DNA of 13,633 nt from Salinimicrobium sp964572365 (GTDB lineage Bacteria > Bacteroidota > Bacteroidia > Flavobacteriales > Flavobacteriaceae): NCBI GenBank assembly GCA_964572365.1, contig CAZNFK010000064.1, positions 1 to 13,633 of the forward strand. The letters are read 5' to 3'. Position 1 is the stretch's first letter. Each line of letters opens with the position of its first letter. Under the pieces are notes generated by a model. It did no database searches and was not told where the DNA came from. It worked only from the letters and a program-made list of their open reading frames with translations. A program made the position numbers and the translations under genes. Positions 6,416 through 13,607 of this stretch are shown in pieces.

Positions 6416-7777
6416 TTATCTCCATACATATTTTTGTTTCTCCCCATTTGGAGCGACAAAGGTCACGCTAATAGGATCTGAAGGGTTCCTTCTTGCCATC
6501 ACCTGTTTCACATCTTCAATATTCTCTACCGGAATATTGTCAATGGCAGTGATGATGGTTCCTGTCAAACGTTCACTCTGCATTTGAGGAGTAAGTCCAC
6601 GAGTGATCTTTACCCCGTTACTTGCTTTGTTTTTAGCAAGATCCTCGGGCGAGGCGTTGGTGACTTCCAGCCCAATGGCTTTGATCTGGAAAGTCTCAAA
6701 TTTGGTGAGTTTTACACGCAGCGTCTTTTCTTCTCCATTTCTCAGGACTTTTACTTCAACGACATCGTCAGGTCTTTTTGAACCTATATATCCTGTAAGG
6801 TCCGAAAATTTTCTGATCTCTACATTATCGATCTGGTTGATCACATCTCCTTTTCTGATACCTGCCTTGTCGGCACCGCTACCCTGTTCTACCTGGGCAA
6901 CATATACACCTTCTGTAGTGTTTACCTCGATCTCGGCTGGAAGTCTGGAAACTTGATTTCCGCGAATTCCCAGGATTCCCTGTTGTACATCTCCGAATTC
7001 AAGTATGTCCTCTACGATCTTTCTTGCATTATTTGAGGGTACGGCAAAAGCGTAGCCTACATAACTGCCTGTTTGAGAGGTAATGGCGGTGTTGATACCA
7101 ATAAGTTCTCCGCGTGTATTGACCAGGGCGCCCCCGCTGTTTCCGGGGTTGATGGCCGCGTCAGTCTGTATAAAGGAAGAAACACTGCTGTCCATTCCCA
7201 GGTCACGGGATTTCGCGCTGATGATCCCCGCGGTCACCGTAGAAGTCAGGTTAAATGGATTTCCTACTGCGAGTACCCACTCCCCGATGCGGGCATTGTT
7301 GGAATTTCCGAAAGGCAGATAATCAAGATCTTCGGCATCTATTTTCAGCAGGGCGATATCCGAAGTCGGGTCAGACCCGATCACTTCGGCCATATAATTT
7401 TCGTTGTTGTTCAGGGTAACCTGCAGTTTGCTGGCATTCTGGATCACGTGATTGTTGGTCACAATATATCCGTCAGGAGAAATAATCACCCCAGATCCTG
7501 TTCCCTGAAGAGCGGTTCCCGGACGGGACGAAAAAGGGTGTCGTGTTTCTGCAATATTCTTTACATGCACCACGGCGTGAATAGATTTGTTGGCGGCCTC
7601 GGTAAAATCGGCCATGGCAGAACCGGGTACTGCCTCAAAATTCACCGGAGTGTAGGCGGGAATGGATCCCTTGTCTTCTATATATAAAGGTTCTTCCTCA
7701 ATGAAAAGCATATAACTTCCAAGGGTTAGGGCACCTCCCATAATAGAAACCACTAATAAGCTGAATAATTTTCTCAT
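6416..7777 (-). CDS. HtrA/DegQ-like periplasmic serine protease
   Basis: Envelope quality-control protease of the trypsin-like S1C (HtrA) family, which degrades or refolds misfolded periplasmic proteins. The 453-residue product has an N-terminal membrane/signal segment (about 4-25), a protease domain with an intact catalytic triad, His110 in VTNNHVI, Asp140 in TSDIALLKI and Ser214 in NPGNSGGAL, and two C-terminal PDZ domains (about 265-360 and 365-450), the first with QGILGIRG at its start. Domain order matches DegP/DegQ/DegS relatives; two PDZ domains favour DegP/DegQ over DegS. The ATG at 7777 gives the signal segment and is preceded by an AT-rich spacer. Transcribed divergently from dapF, across a 134-base region with a 15-bp palindrome; I see no strong -7 match of its own. 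A strong terminator follows. Confidence 0.96.
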   Translation of the reverse strand: MRKLFSLLVVSIMGGALTLGSYMLFIEEEPLYIEDKGSIPAYTPVNFEAVPGSAMADFTEAANKSIHAVVHVKNIAETRHPFSSRPGTALQGTGSGVIISPDGYIVTNNHVIQNASKLQVTLNNNENYMAEVIGSDPTSDIALLKIDAEDLDYLPFGNSNNARIGEWVLAVGNPFNLTSTVTAGIISAKSRDLGMDSSVSSFIQTDAAINPGNSGGALVNTRGELIGINTAITSQTGSYVGYAFAVPSNNARKIVEDILEFGDVQQGILGIRGNQVSRLPAEIEVNTTEGVYVAQVEQGSGADKAGIRKGDVINQIDNVEIRKFSDLTGYIGSKRPDDVVEVKVLRNGEEKTLRVKLTKFETFQIKAIGLEVTNASPEDLAKNKASNGVKITRGLTPQMQSERLTGTIITAIDNIPVENIEDVKQVMARRNPSDPISVTFVAPNGEKQKYVWR

Positions 7778-7845
7778 TTTTTTCTATTATTTTTCTTTGA
7801 TTTAAACATATTTTTCAAACTTCGAACTTTAATGTATACGGGTTA

Positions 7846-7860
7846 ATTAGCACTGCTAAT
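7846..7860. promoter_or_regulatory. 15-bp palindrome in the divergent htrA-dapF promoter region
   Basis: ATTAGCA, one base, TGCTAAT: a perfect 7+7 palindrome, 24 bases upstream of the dapF -7 element and 68 bases upstream of the protease ATG. The position suits a dimeric repressor or activator site. No regulator is identified in the window. Confidence 0.4.
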
Positions 7861-7884
7861 ACCTTCTGATTTTCTCTTTTATTG

Positions 7885-7892
7885 TATCTTTG
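7885..7892 (+). promoter_or_regulatory. -7 element (TATCTTTG) of the dapF operon
   Basis: Exact TAnnTTTG on the plus strand. Transcription would start near 7898, leaving a leader of only about 14 bases before the dapF ATG, too short for a normal Shine-Dalgarno interaction. The -33 region is weak. Confidence 0.5.
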
Positions 7893-7911
7893 ATCCCTCA
7901 AATTTCGCCTG

Positions 7912-8700
7912 ATGGAGCTTTCATTTTTTAAATACCAGGGAACGGGAAATGATTTTGTCATGGTTGATAACCGACAAAATATTTTATCCAAAAACAATAC
8001 CAATTTAATAAAAACCCTCTGCGACCGAAAATTTGGCATAGGGGCCGATGGCCTTATACTGCTGGAGAATTCTGAAGATCCCCGGGAAGATTTTAAGATG
8101 GTCTATTTTAACTCAGACGGGCGGGAAAGTTCCATGTGTGGAAATGGTGGCAGGTGTATCGTAGCCTTTGCCAATTTCCTTGGAATAATAAAGGATAAAA
8201 CCGCCTTTACCGCTATTGACGGCTTTCATGAAGCCACCATTGATAATGGGCTGGTGAGTTTGAAAATGACCGATGTTGACGGGGTAGAAGAGAAAAATGA
8301 GGCTGTCTTTCTGAATACCGGATCACCTCATCACGTGGTTTTTCTGAAAGATGTTTCTTCTTTCGAAGTCAGAAAAGAGGGTGCTGCTATAAGATATGCT
8401 GATGAATATGCTGAGGCAGGAGGGACGAATGTGAATTTTGCTGAAGCGCTGGACCAATCCACATTGCGGGTGCGCACGTATGAAAGAGGGGTTGAAGACG
8501 AAACGCTCTCCTGCGGAACGGGCGTTACGGCTGTGGCCTTGGCCGCTTATGCTACCGGAAGAGTGAAAACCCAAACGGTGAACCTGGAAACTCCGGGAGG
8601 GGAACTTTCCGTTTCATTTGAACCAAATGAAAGTGGTTTCAGAAATATTTGGTTGACAGGACCGGCAAAACAGGTTTTTAAAGGAGTGATCCCATGTTAA
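7912..8700 (+). CDS. dapF: Diaminopimelate epimerase
   Basis: Interconverts LL- and meso-2,6-diaminopimelate in the lysine pathway; the meso form is the cross-linking residue of Gram-negative peptidoglycan. The 262-residue length is close to normal. The two catalytic cysteines are present: Cys76 in MCGNGGRC and Cys201 in LSCGTGVTAVALA. The N-terminal F(F)KYQGTGNDFV motif and the second-domain TGSPHHVVF segment (137-144) are also typical. The ATG at 7912 follows a -7 element by only about 20 bases, so the mRNA leader is very short. First gene of a plus-strand run; its last 7 bases overlap the acetyltransferase gene, so translational coupling is likely. Confidence 0.97.
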   Translation: MELSFFKYQGTGNDFVMVDNRQNILSKNNTNLIKTLCDRKFGIGADGLILLENSEDPREDFKMVYFNSDGRESSMCGNGGRCIVAFANFLGIIKDKTAFTAIDGFHEATIDNGLVSLKMTDVDGVEEKNEAVFLNTGSPHHVVFLKDVSSFEVRKEGAAIRYADEYAEAGGTNVNFAEALDQSTLRVRTYERGVEDETLSCGTGVTAVALAAYATGRVKTQTVNLETPGGELSVSFEPNESGFRNIWLTGPAKQVFKGVIPC

Positions 8701-9227
8701 CATTAACAGGTGAAAAGGTTAATTTGCGAGCCCTCGAGCCCGAAGATCTGGAATTCCTTTTCTCTGTAGAGAACAATGAGGAGTTCTGGGAAGTGAGTTC
8801 CACCAGTACACCTTACTCCCGCTTTATCCTCAAGCAATACCTGGAAAATTCGCACCGTGATATCTATGAAGTGCGGCAACTCAGGCTAATGATCTGTGAA
8901 AAAGATGAAACCCCTGTAGGCCTTATAGATCTATTCGATTTTGATCCTAAACACCGCCGCGCAGCCATTGGTATAATCATTAAGAGCAGGAATAACCGTC
9001 AAAAAGGTTTCGGAGCCGAGGCTCTGGAACTTATCTGTAAATATTGTTTCACCCATCTGGAGCTACACCAGGTCTATGCCAATGTTGGTATAGATAATGT
9101 ATCCAGTAAATTGTTATTTGAAAAATCGGGGTTTGTAAAAACCGCACAAAAGAAAGATTGGGTGCGTGTAAACGGAACCTATAAGGACGAACTTTTATAT
9201 CAGTTGATCAACAAGCATGTACATTAA
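8694..9227 (+). CDS. GNAT-family N-acetyltransferase (RimJ/RimL-like)
   Basis: Acetyl-CoA-dependent N-acetyltransferase of unknown substrate. The 177-residue product fits the RimJ/RimL/SpeG-type branch: LRALEPEDLEFLFSVENN at the N-terminus, a central strand with VGLIDLFDFDPKHRRAAIGI (75-94), the acetyl-CoA-binding loop in NRQKGFGAEAL (101-111), and a final VYANVGIDNVSSKLLFEKSGF segment (127-147), the usual motif B with N and SGF. It starts inside the last codons of dapF (7-base overlap) and its end overlaps mltG by 11 bases, so the three are almost certainly one operon. That context suggests, without proving, a cell-envelope or precursor substrate; acetylation of a ribosomal protein or small metabolite is equally possible. 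Confidence 0.93.
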   Translation: MLTLTGEKVNLRALEPEDLEFLFSVENNEEFWEVSSTSTPYSRFILKQYLENSHRDIYEVRQLRLMICEKDETPVGLIDLFDFDPKHRRAAIGIIIKSRNNRQKGFGAEALELICKYCFTHLELHQVYANVGIDNVSSKLLFEKSGFVKTAQKKDWVRVNGTYKDELLYQLINKHVH

Positions 9228-10260
9228 AAAAATATTATTAGCCATTGCCATTTTAGGCCTTATCGTTTTGGGAGGTTTTTCCTATTATATCTACGATGTG
9301 ATTTTTTCTCCCAATACTGCATTTTCCGAAGAAAAGATGGATGTATACATTCCTACCGGTGCGAGCTATTCTGAAGTGAGGGAACAATTAAGACCATTGC
9401 TGAAAGATCCTGCAGATTTTGACCTGGTTGCAGGTAAAAAAGGGTATCCGCAAAATATTAAGGCGGGCCGGTTTATTTTAAATAAGGGAATGAACAATAA
9501 TGAGATGATCAACGTGCTGAGAAGCCGTAATGTCCCAGTTTGGGTTACTTTCAATAATCAGGAAAGAATTGAAGATCTTGCCGGCAGGATCGCTTCCCAG
9601 ATCGAAGCAGACAGTGTACAGCTTCTGGAAAACATGAAAGATACCGCCTTTTTGAAAGATAATGACTTTACGCAGAGAAATGCCCTGGGCATGTACATTC
9701 CCAATAAGTATGAATTTTTCTGGAATACTTCCGCAGAAGAATTTCGGGAGCGTATGCAGAAGGAATATCACAGATTTTGGAATGAGGAGCGGCTTCAAAA
9801 AGCTGAAAAAATAGGATTGACTCCCCATGAAGTTATGGTGGTGGCTTCAATTGTTCAAAAAGAGACCGCAAAAGTTGATGAAAGAAGAAGGGTGGCCGGC
9901 GTCTATATGAACAGGATCAACAACGGCTGGAAGCTCGATGCCGATCCTACCGTTATTTATGCACTTAAAGACAGGCTACAAAATTTTGATACTATTATAA
10001 AAAGAGTTCTATACAAGGACCTTACAATTGATTCCCCTTATAATACTTATAAATATAAAGAACTTCCTCCTGGCCCTATAGCAATGCCCGATATCTCTTC
10101 AATTGATGCGGTTCTCAACTATGAAGATCATGATTATTTCTACTTTGTGGCCGATGTTCAGAATTTTGGTTATCATAAATTTTCTAAAACTTTGGCGCAA
10201 CACAATGCCAACAAAAGAGAATATGTGAGGTGGATCAATCAGCAAAAGATCAATCGATAA
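9217..10260 (+). CDS. mltG: Endolytic murein transglycosylase MltG
   Basis: Inner-membrane lytic transglycosylase of the YceG/MltG family, which cleaves within nascent glycan strands and is thought to terminate their growth. The 347-residue product has one N-terminal membrane span (about 5-25), then a periplasmic part with a LysM-like region (about 41-110, VYIPTGASYSEV and KAGRFILNKGMNNNEMINVL) and the catalytic domain. The presumed catalytic Glu216 is in VVASIVQKETAK, followed by RRRVAGVYMNRINNGWKL, DADPTVIYAL, and the SPYNTYKYKELPPGPIAMP signature. The ATG at 9217 overlaps the acetyltransferase end by 11 bases. Adjacent to dapF function (peptidoglycan precursor supply) and to a secreted lysozyme-like gene, it makes the block cell-wall related. 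A hairpin 78-111 bases after the stop may end the operon. Confidence 0.96.
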   Translation: MYIKKILLAIAILGLIVLGGFSYYIYDVIFSPNTAFSEEKMDVYIPTGASYSEVREQLRPLLKDPADFDLVAGKKGYPQNIKAGRFILNKGMNNNEMINVLRSRNVPVWVTFNNQERIEDLAGRIASQIEADSVQLLENMKDTAFLKDNDFTQRNALGMYIPNKYEFFWNTSAEEFRERMQKEYHRFWNEERLQKAEKIGLTPHEVMVVASIVQKETAKVDERRRVAGVYMNRINNGWKLDADPTVIYALKDRLQNFDTIIKRVLYKDLTIDSPYNTYKYKELPPGPIAMPDISSIDAVLNYEDHDYFYFVADVQNFGYHKFSKTLAQHNANKREYVRWINQQKINR

Positions 10261-10337
10261 AAAGCTGAAGTTCTGTTTCTTAAACCACATTTTATAATAC
10301 GCTGATTTATTTTTTTGGCACGTTTTGTGACTAAAGT

Positions 10338-10374
10338 ACAATTCAAAAGCAAAAATTGCTTTAAGAATTGTTTA
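10338..10374 (+). terminator. Long hairpin downstream of mltG (possible terminator)
   Basis: Nested 7+7-bp stem: 10338-10344 with 10365-10371, and inside it 10346-10352 with 10356-10362, with a 1/2-base internal loop and a three-base apical loop. Only TTT follows the outer arm directly, so termination may be inefficient. It also lies 37-70 bases upstream of the next promoter and could act there. Confidence 0.45.
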
Positions 10375-10407
10375 ACAGTCTGATAATTAGGTTTTTAAAA
10401 TTTAGCT

Positions 10408-10415
10408 TATATTTG
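10408..10415 (+). promoter_or_regulatory. -7 element (TATATTTG) of the lysozyme-like gene
   Basis: Exact TAnnTTTG on the plus strand, 51 bases upstream of the ATG at 10467. No clear TTG at -33. Confidence 0.5.
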
Positions 10416-10466
10416 TCGGCCGAATTGGGATAGTTTTAAGGCTATTTCAAACCAAAATAAATTAGG

Positions 10467-11129
10467 ATGAAAAAGAAAATTGCAAAATTTTCAGTTTTAC
10501 CAGTTTTAGGAGCATCGATCTTTTTTTACAGCTTCTCAACCAAGAAAGCCCTTGAAGTAGAGGAACAACTCGCAGCCGAGTTTTCTACCGCAAACGAGGT
10601 CCTGGATTTCACAGTTCCCGAAGCTCCTCAAATTACCTTTTTTGACCCCGCTACCCGAAACTATCCCGAATTAGGAAAATCTTATTTAGCTTTTAAAGAA
10701 GCCTTAGGTTTTAAGGAATCCGGTGGTGATTACAAGATCATCAATGAATTCGGATATATGGGGAAGTACCAGTTTGGAAGGGGAACCTTAAGACTTATTG
10801 GGATAAGAGATGTGAACCTCTTTCTTGAAAAGCCCGAACTTCAGGAAGCGGCTTTCTATGCGAATGCTTCCAGGAATAAATGGATATTAAGAAGAGATAT
10901 TGCCCGATTCCAGGATAAAGTGATCAATGGGATCAAAATAACCGAATCTGGTATCCTTGCCGCGGCTCACCTTGCGGGACCCGGAAATGTGAAAAAATAC
11001 CTTAGAAGTGGAGGAGCCAATGGTTTTAATGATGGCTTCGGAACTTCTATCAAACATTACTTCAAAAGATTCGCTGGTTATGACACTTCTTTTGTTGTCC
11101 CAGACCGCAAAGCGAAAGCGAAGGTTTAA
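10467..11129 (+). CDS. Secreted lysozyme-like / lytic transglycosylase-like protein
   Basis: Probably a periplasmic or outer-membrane-facing peptidoglycan-cleaving enzyme. The 220-residue product starts with a basic N-terminus and hydrophobic segment (about 7-24) fitting a signal peptide or anchor, then a low-complexity linker to about 70, then a lysozyme-like domain. In it, FKEALGFKESGGDYKIINEFGYMGKYQFG (75-103) puts Glu84 in an ESGG motif as in transglycosylases, and GYMGKYQFG takes the place of the usual GxxGLMQ-type motif; ILAAAHLAGPGNVKKYL at 163-179 matches the following helix. No LysM repeat is present. The ATG is preceded by AGG only one base away, an unusually close purine run. It has its own -7 element. 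Its stop codon overlaps the stop of the convergent methyltransferase gene, and its likely terminator lies inside that gene. Enzymatic activity is inferred from motifs only. Confidence 0.8.
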   Translation: MKKKIAKFSVLPVLGASIFFYSFSTKKALEVEEQLAAEFSTANEVLDFTVPEAPQITFFDPATRNYPELGKSYLAFKEALGFKESGGDYKIINEFGYMGKYQFGRGTLRLIGIRDVNLFLEKPELQEAAFYANASRNKWILRRDIARFQDKVINGIKITESGILAAAHLAGPGNVKKYLRSGGANGFNDGFGTSIKHYFKRFAGYDTSFVVPDRKAKAKV

Positions 11130-11710
11130 AATTCCTTCTGCAGTATAAAGATAGTGGGCCTCTTATGAAGGTCCACTTTTGTTTTGGCCCATTCAGAAAT
11201 GGGTTTTGTCACGATAAATTCTGAAGTTAACGTAAGATCACAGGCAATGCATACCCTGGTCGCCGGATGTAAATTCTGTACCAGGTCTTCCAGCATCTTG
11301 TTGTTCCTGTAAGGGGTTTCTATAAATAGCTGTGCCTGCTGTTTTTCCAGAGACAGGCGCTCCAGCGATTTTATCTCGTTCTTGCGGGCCGACTTGTCTA
11401 TTGGGAGGTAACCGTTAAACGAAAAATTCTGTCCGTTCATTCCTGAACCCATCATTGCCAGTAAAATAGAGGAAGGGCCTACCATTGGCACTACCTGAAT
11501 CCTCTCCCGATGAGCAATTTTCACTATTTCGGCGCCGGGATCGGCTACTCCGGGACATCCNNNNNNNNNNNNNNNNNNNNNNNNNNNNNNNNNNNNNNNN
11601 NNNNNNNNNNNNNNNNNNNNNNNNNNNNNNNNNNNNNNNNNNNNNNNNNNNNNNNNNNNNGTAGTGGGAATGAGGTATAACTTTCCTGAATACGAAAAAG
11701 GATTATTCAC
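11126..11710 (-). CDS. RsmI-like tetrapyrrole-methylase-family SAM methyltransferase (interrupted by assembly gap)
   Basis: S-adenosylmethionine-dependent methyltransferase related to RsmI, which 2'-O-methylates C1402 of 16S rRNA; whether this one acts on rRNA is not shown. Seen: KLYLIPT at residues 10-16, then the gap, then GCPGVADPGAEIVKIA (the family G-P-DPG motif), VPMVGPSSILLAMMGSG, FNGYLPIDKSARKNEI, FIETPYRNNKMLEDLV and the C-terminal CDLTLTSEFIV segment. The start is GTG at 11710, overlapping the phosphatase end by 8 bases, since no ATG precedes KLYLIPT. The reading frame is the same on both sides of the 100 Ns, but this may be chance. RsmI proteins have about 70 residues between these motifs; only 34 are allowed for, so the true gene is probably longer. 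Last gene of the dnaA operon. Confidence 0.88.
   Translation of the reverse strand: MNNPFSYSGKLYLIPTXXXXXXXXXXXXXXXXXXXXXXXXXXXXXXXXXXGCPGVADPGAEIVKIAHRERIQVVPMVGPSSILLAMMGSGMNGQNFSFNGYLPIDKSARKNEIKSLERLSLEKQQAQLFIETPYRNNKMLEDLVQNLHPATRVCIACDLTLTSEFIVTKPISEWAKTKVDLHKRPTIFILQKEF
11154..11185 (+). terminator. Plus-strand terminator inside the convergent methyltransferase gene
   Basis: Eight-bp stem (11154-11161 with 11169-11176, one G-T wobble), seven-base loop, then TTTTGTTTT on the plus strand, 25 bases after the lysozyme-like gene's stop. It overlaps, antisense, the codons for KVDLHKRPTI of the methyltransferase. Confidence 0.6.
11561..11660. other. 100-N assembly gap
   Basis: Exactly 100 Ns, the conventional placeholder for a gap of unknown size, inside the methyltransferase gene. 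The true length is not known. Confidence 0.99.
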
Positions 11711-12170
11711 TATCTGAATCTAATTTTTTGGCGATCACTTCACAGGCTTCCTCCAGCATTTCGAACACCCGGTGGAATCCCTCGGGTCCTCCCTGGTAAG
11801 GATCGGGTACTTCTACATTTTCCCCCGGAAAGATCTCATCCAGGATCAGGGAAACTTTTTGTCGGTGTTCCTCGGTTTTTGCCATGCCCATTACATCTCT
11901 GTAGTTGGACATATCCATTACATAGATCCTGTCAAAACGGTCAAAATCTTCAGCAGAGAACTGGCGACCTCTCTGGTAGGTTATATCCAGGTCGTTTTTC
12001 TGGGCCACCGCCACAGAACGTTCATCGGGCGAATCACCTATGTGGTAATTACTGGTGGCTGCAGAATCAACTTCCACCTTTTGAGGATCTACCTTAGACT
12101 TCAGAATGCCTTCGGCCAGGGGTGACCTGCAAATATTCCCAAGACACACCATCAAAACCCTGGTTTTCAT
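11703..12170 (-). CDS. Low-molecular-weight protein tyrosine phosphatase
   Basis: Cytosolic phosphatase of the LMW-PTP family, which removes phosphate from tyrosine residues through a phosphocysteine intermediate; the substrate is unknown. The 155-residue length is typical. The P-loop CLGNICRSP has nucleophile Cys9 and Arg15, and the general-acid Asp123 is in VPDPYQGG near the C-terminus, where many relatives have DPYY or DPWY. The internal VDSAATSNYHIGDSPDERS (35-52) is also a family hallmark. It begins 10 bases after dnaA and overlaps the methyltransferase start by 8 bases, so all three are likely co-transcribed. The linkage to dnaA is a gene order I associate with flavobacteria; a direct role in replication control is not supported by anything seen here. 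Confidence 0.96.
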   Translation of the reverse strand: MKTRVLMVCLGNICRSPLAEGILKSKVDPQKVEVDSAATSNYHIGDSPDERSVAVAQKNDLDITYQRGRQFSAEDFDRFDRIYVMDMSNYRDVMGMAKTEEHRQKVSLILDEIFPGENVEVPDPYQGGPEGFHRVFEMLEEACEVIAKKLDSDSE

Positions 12171-12179
12171 AAATCTTAT

Positions 12180-13607
12180 TTAGAGAGTAAGTTTTTTGTT
12201 GATATCCTCAACGAATTTGTTGAATTGCTTGTCGGTAGAAGCAAGATTGTCTACAGTCTTACAGGCGTGAAGCACCGTTGCATGGTCTCTTTTTCCTATC
12301 TGGGAGCCTATGCTTGCCAATGAAGCTTTCGTGAATTTCTTGGCGAAGAACATGGCTAGTTGCCTTGCCTGGACAATATGTCTTTTCCGGGTCTTGGATT
12401 GAAGCGTGTCAACATCCATCTGGAAATATTCGCTGACAACCTTCTGGATATAATCTATAGAAACTTCACGCTTGGTGTTCTTAACGTAATTATCAACGAT
12501 CTTCTTCGCAAGATCAAGGGTAATATCTTTTTTATTGAAAGAGGAGTGGGCGATCAAAGAAATGATGGCGCCTTCCAGCTCACGTATGTTGGTTTTGATA
12601 TTGTTTGCAAGGAACTCCACGATTTCCTCGGGCATATCAACCCCGTCGCGGTACAGTTTGTTCTTGATGATAGAGATCCTCGTTTCGGTGTCGGGATGTT
12701 GCAATTCTGCGGAAAGACCCCACTTGAAACGCGATAGCAACCTTTGTTCAATATCCTGCATGTCTACCGGTGCCTTATCACTGGTAAGGATCACCTGTTT
12801 ACGATTCTGGTGCAGGTGGTTGAAGATGTGGAAAAATACATCCTGAGTTCCGGCTTTACCTGAAAGCAACTGGATGTCATCCACGATCAACACGTCAATG
12901 ATCTGGTAGAAATGAATGAAGTCATTTCGGTTATTCTTCTTTACAGATTCAATGTATTGTTGGGTGAATTTTTCCGCGGAAATATAAAGAACGGTCTTCT
13001 CGGGATATTTATCTTTTATCTCGATCCCGATGGAATGTGCCAGGTGGGTTTTTCCTAATCCAACTCCTCCAAAGATCAACAGGGGGTTAAAAGAGGTCTC
13101 TCCAGGTTTGTTGGCCACAGCCAGACCTGCAGATCTCGCTAACCTGTTGGAATCTCCTTCCAGGAAATTTTCGAAGTTGTAACTCGGGTTTAACTGGGAT
13201 TCGATCTTGACATTCCTGATGCCGGGAATAATGAATGGATTCTTTAACTCCGGATTTTTATTCTTGATAGGGACATCAACCTCCTGGGAAGCCATGTTTG
13301 ACCGGTTGGTACTCGGGATCTTTTCGGTGAACGGTTGTTTGTTCCCGTAGGTGTTCTCCATCCTGATCACATATACCAGTTTGGCCTGATCTCCCAAAGT
13401 ACGGTTCAAAGATACTTTCAAAAGCTTTACATAATGCTCCTCGAGCCACTCATAAAAGAATTTAGAAGGTACCTGAATGCTTAAAGCTTTGTCAGTGAGT
13501 TTAACTGCCTGTATAGGTTCAAACCAGGTTTTGTATGCCTGGGGGGTGATGTTATCTTTGATGAAAGCTAGACAGCTGTTCCAAACTGATTGCGCAGTTT
13601 CTGACAT
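12180..13607 (-). CDS. dnaA: Chromosomal replication initiator protein DnaA
   Basis: AAA+ ATPase that binds DnaA boxes at the origin, opens the duplex and helps load the helicase. The 475-residue product has all four domains: domain I (about 1-85, VWNSCLAFIKDNITPQAYKTWF), a short linker domain II (about 86-140), AAA+ domain III with Walker A GGVGLGKTH (180-188), Walker B VLIVDDIQ (239-246), the RLLSRFKWGL arginine-finger region (289-298) and sensor II in NIRELEGA (340-347), and DNA-binding domain IV with the signature IGKRDHATVLHAC (437-449). The ATG at 13607 matches the family N-terminus. Only 26 bases precede it in the window, so its promoter is not visible, and I found no DnaA-box cluster in the window; the origin is not here as far as I can see. 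Head gene of an operon with the phosphatase and methyltransferase. Confidence 0.98.
   Translation of the reverse strand: MSETAQSVWNSCLAFIKDNITPQAYKTWFEPIQAVKLTDKALSIQVPSKFFYEWLEEHYVKLLKVSLNRTLGDQAKLVYVIRMENTYGNKQPFTEKIPSTNRSNMASQEVDVPIKNKNPELKNPFIIPGIRNVKIESQLNPSYNFENFLEGDSNRLARSAGLAVANKPGETSFNPLLIFGGVGLGKTHLAHSIGIEIKDKYPEKTVLYISAEKFTQQYIESVKKNNRNDFIHFYQIIDVLIVDDIQLLSGKAGTQDVFFHIFNHLHQNRKQVILTSDKAPVDMQDIEQRLLSRFKWGLSAELQHPDTETRISIIKNKLYRDGVDMPEEIVEFLANNIKTNIRELEGAIISLIAHSSFNKKDITLDLAKKIVDNYVKNTKREVSIDYIQKVVSEYFQMDVDTLQSKTRKRHIVQARQLAMFFAKKFTKASLASIGSQIGKRDHATVLHACKTVDNLASTDKQFNKFVEDINKKLTL

Noticed and set aside
6277..6459. In-frame 61-residue N-terminal extension of GAPDH
   Set aside because: It would overlap the protease 3' end and include that gene's terminator, and the GAPDH -7 element lies inside it. 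The sequence does not look like the rest of the protein.
7073..7687. 204-codon plus-strand open frame opposite the HtrA-like protease
   Set aside because: It is antisense to a well-supported gene with an intact triad and PDZ domains, and its predicted protein has no recognisable motif or promoter.
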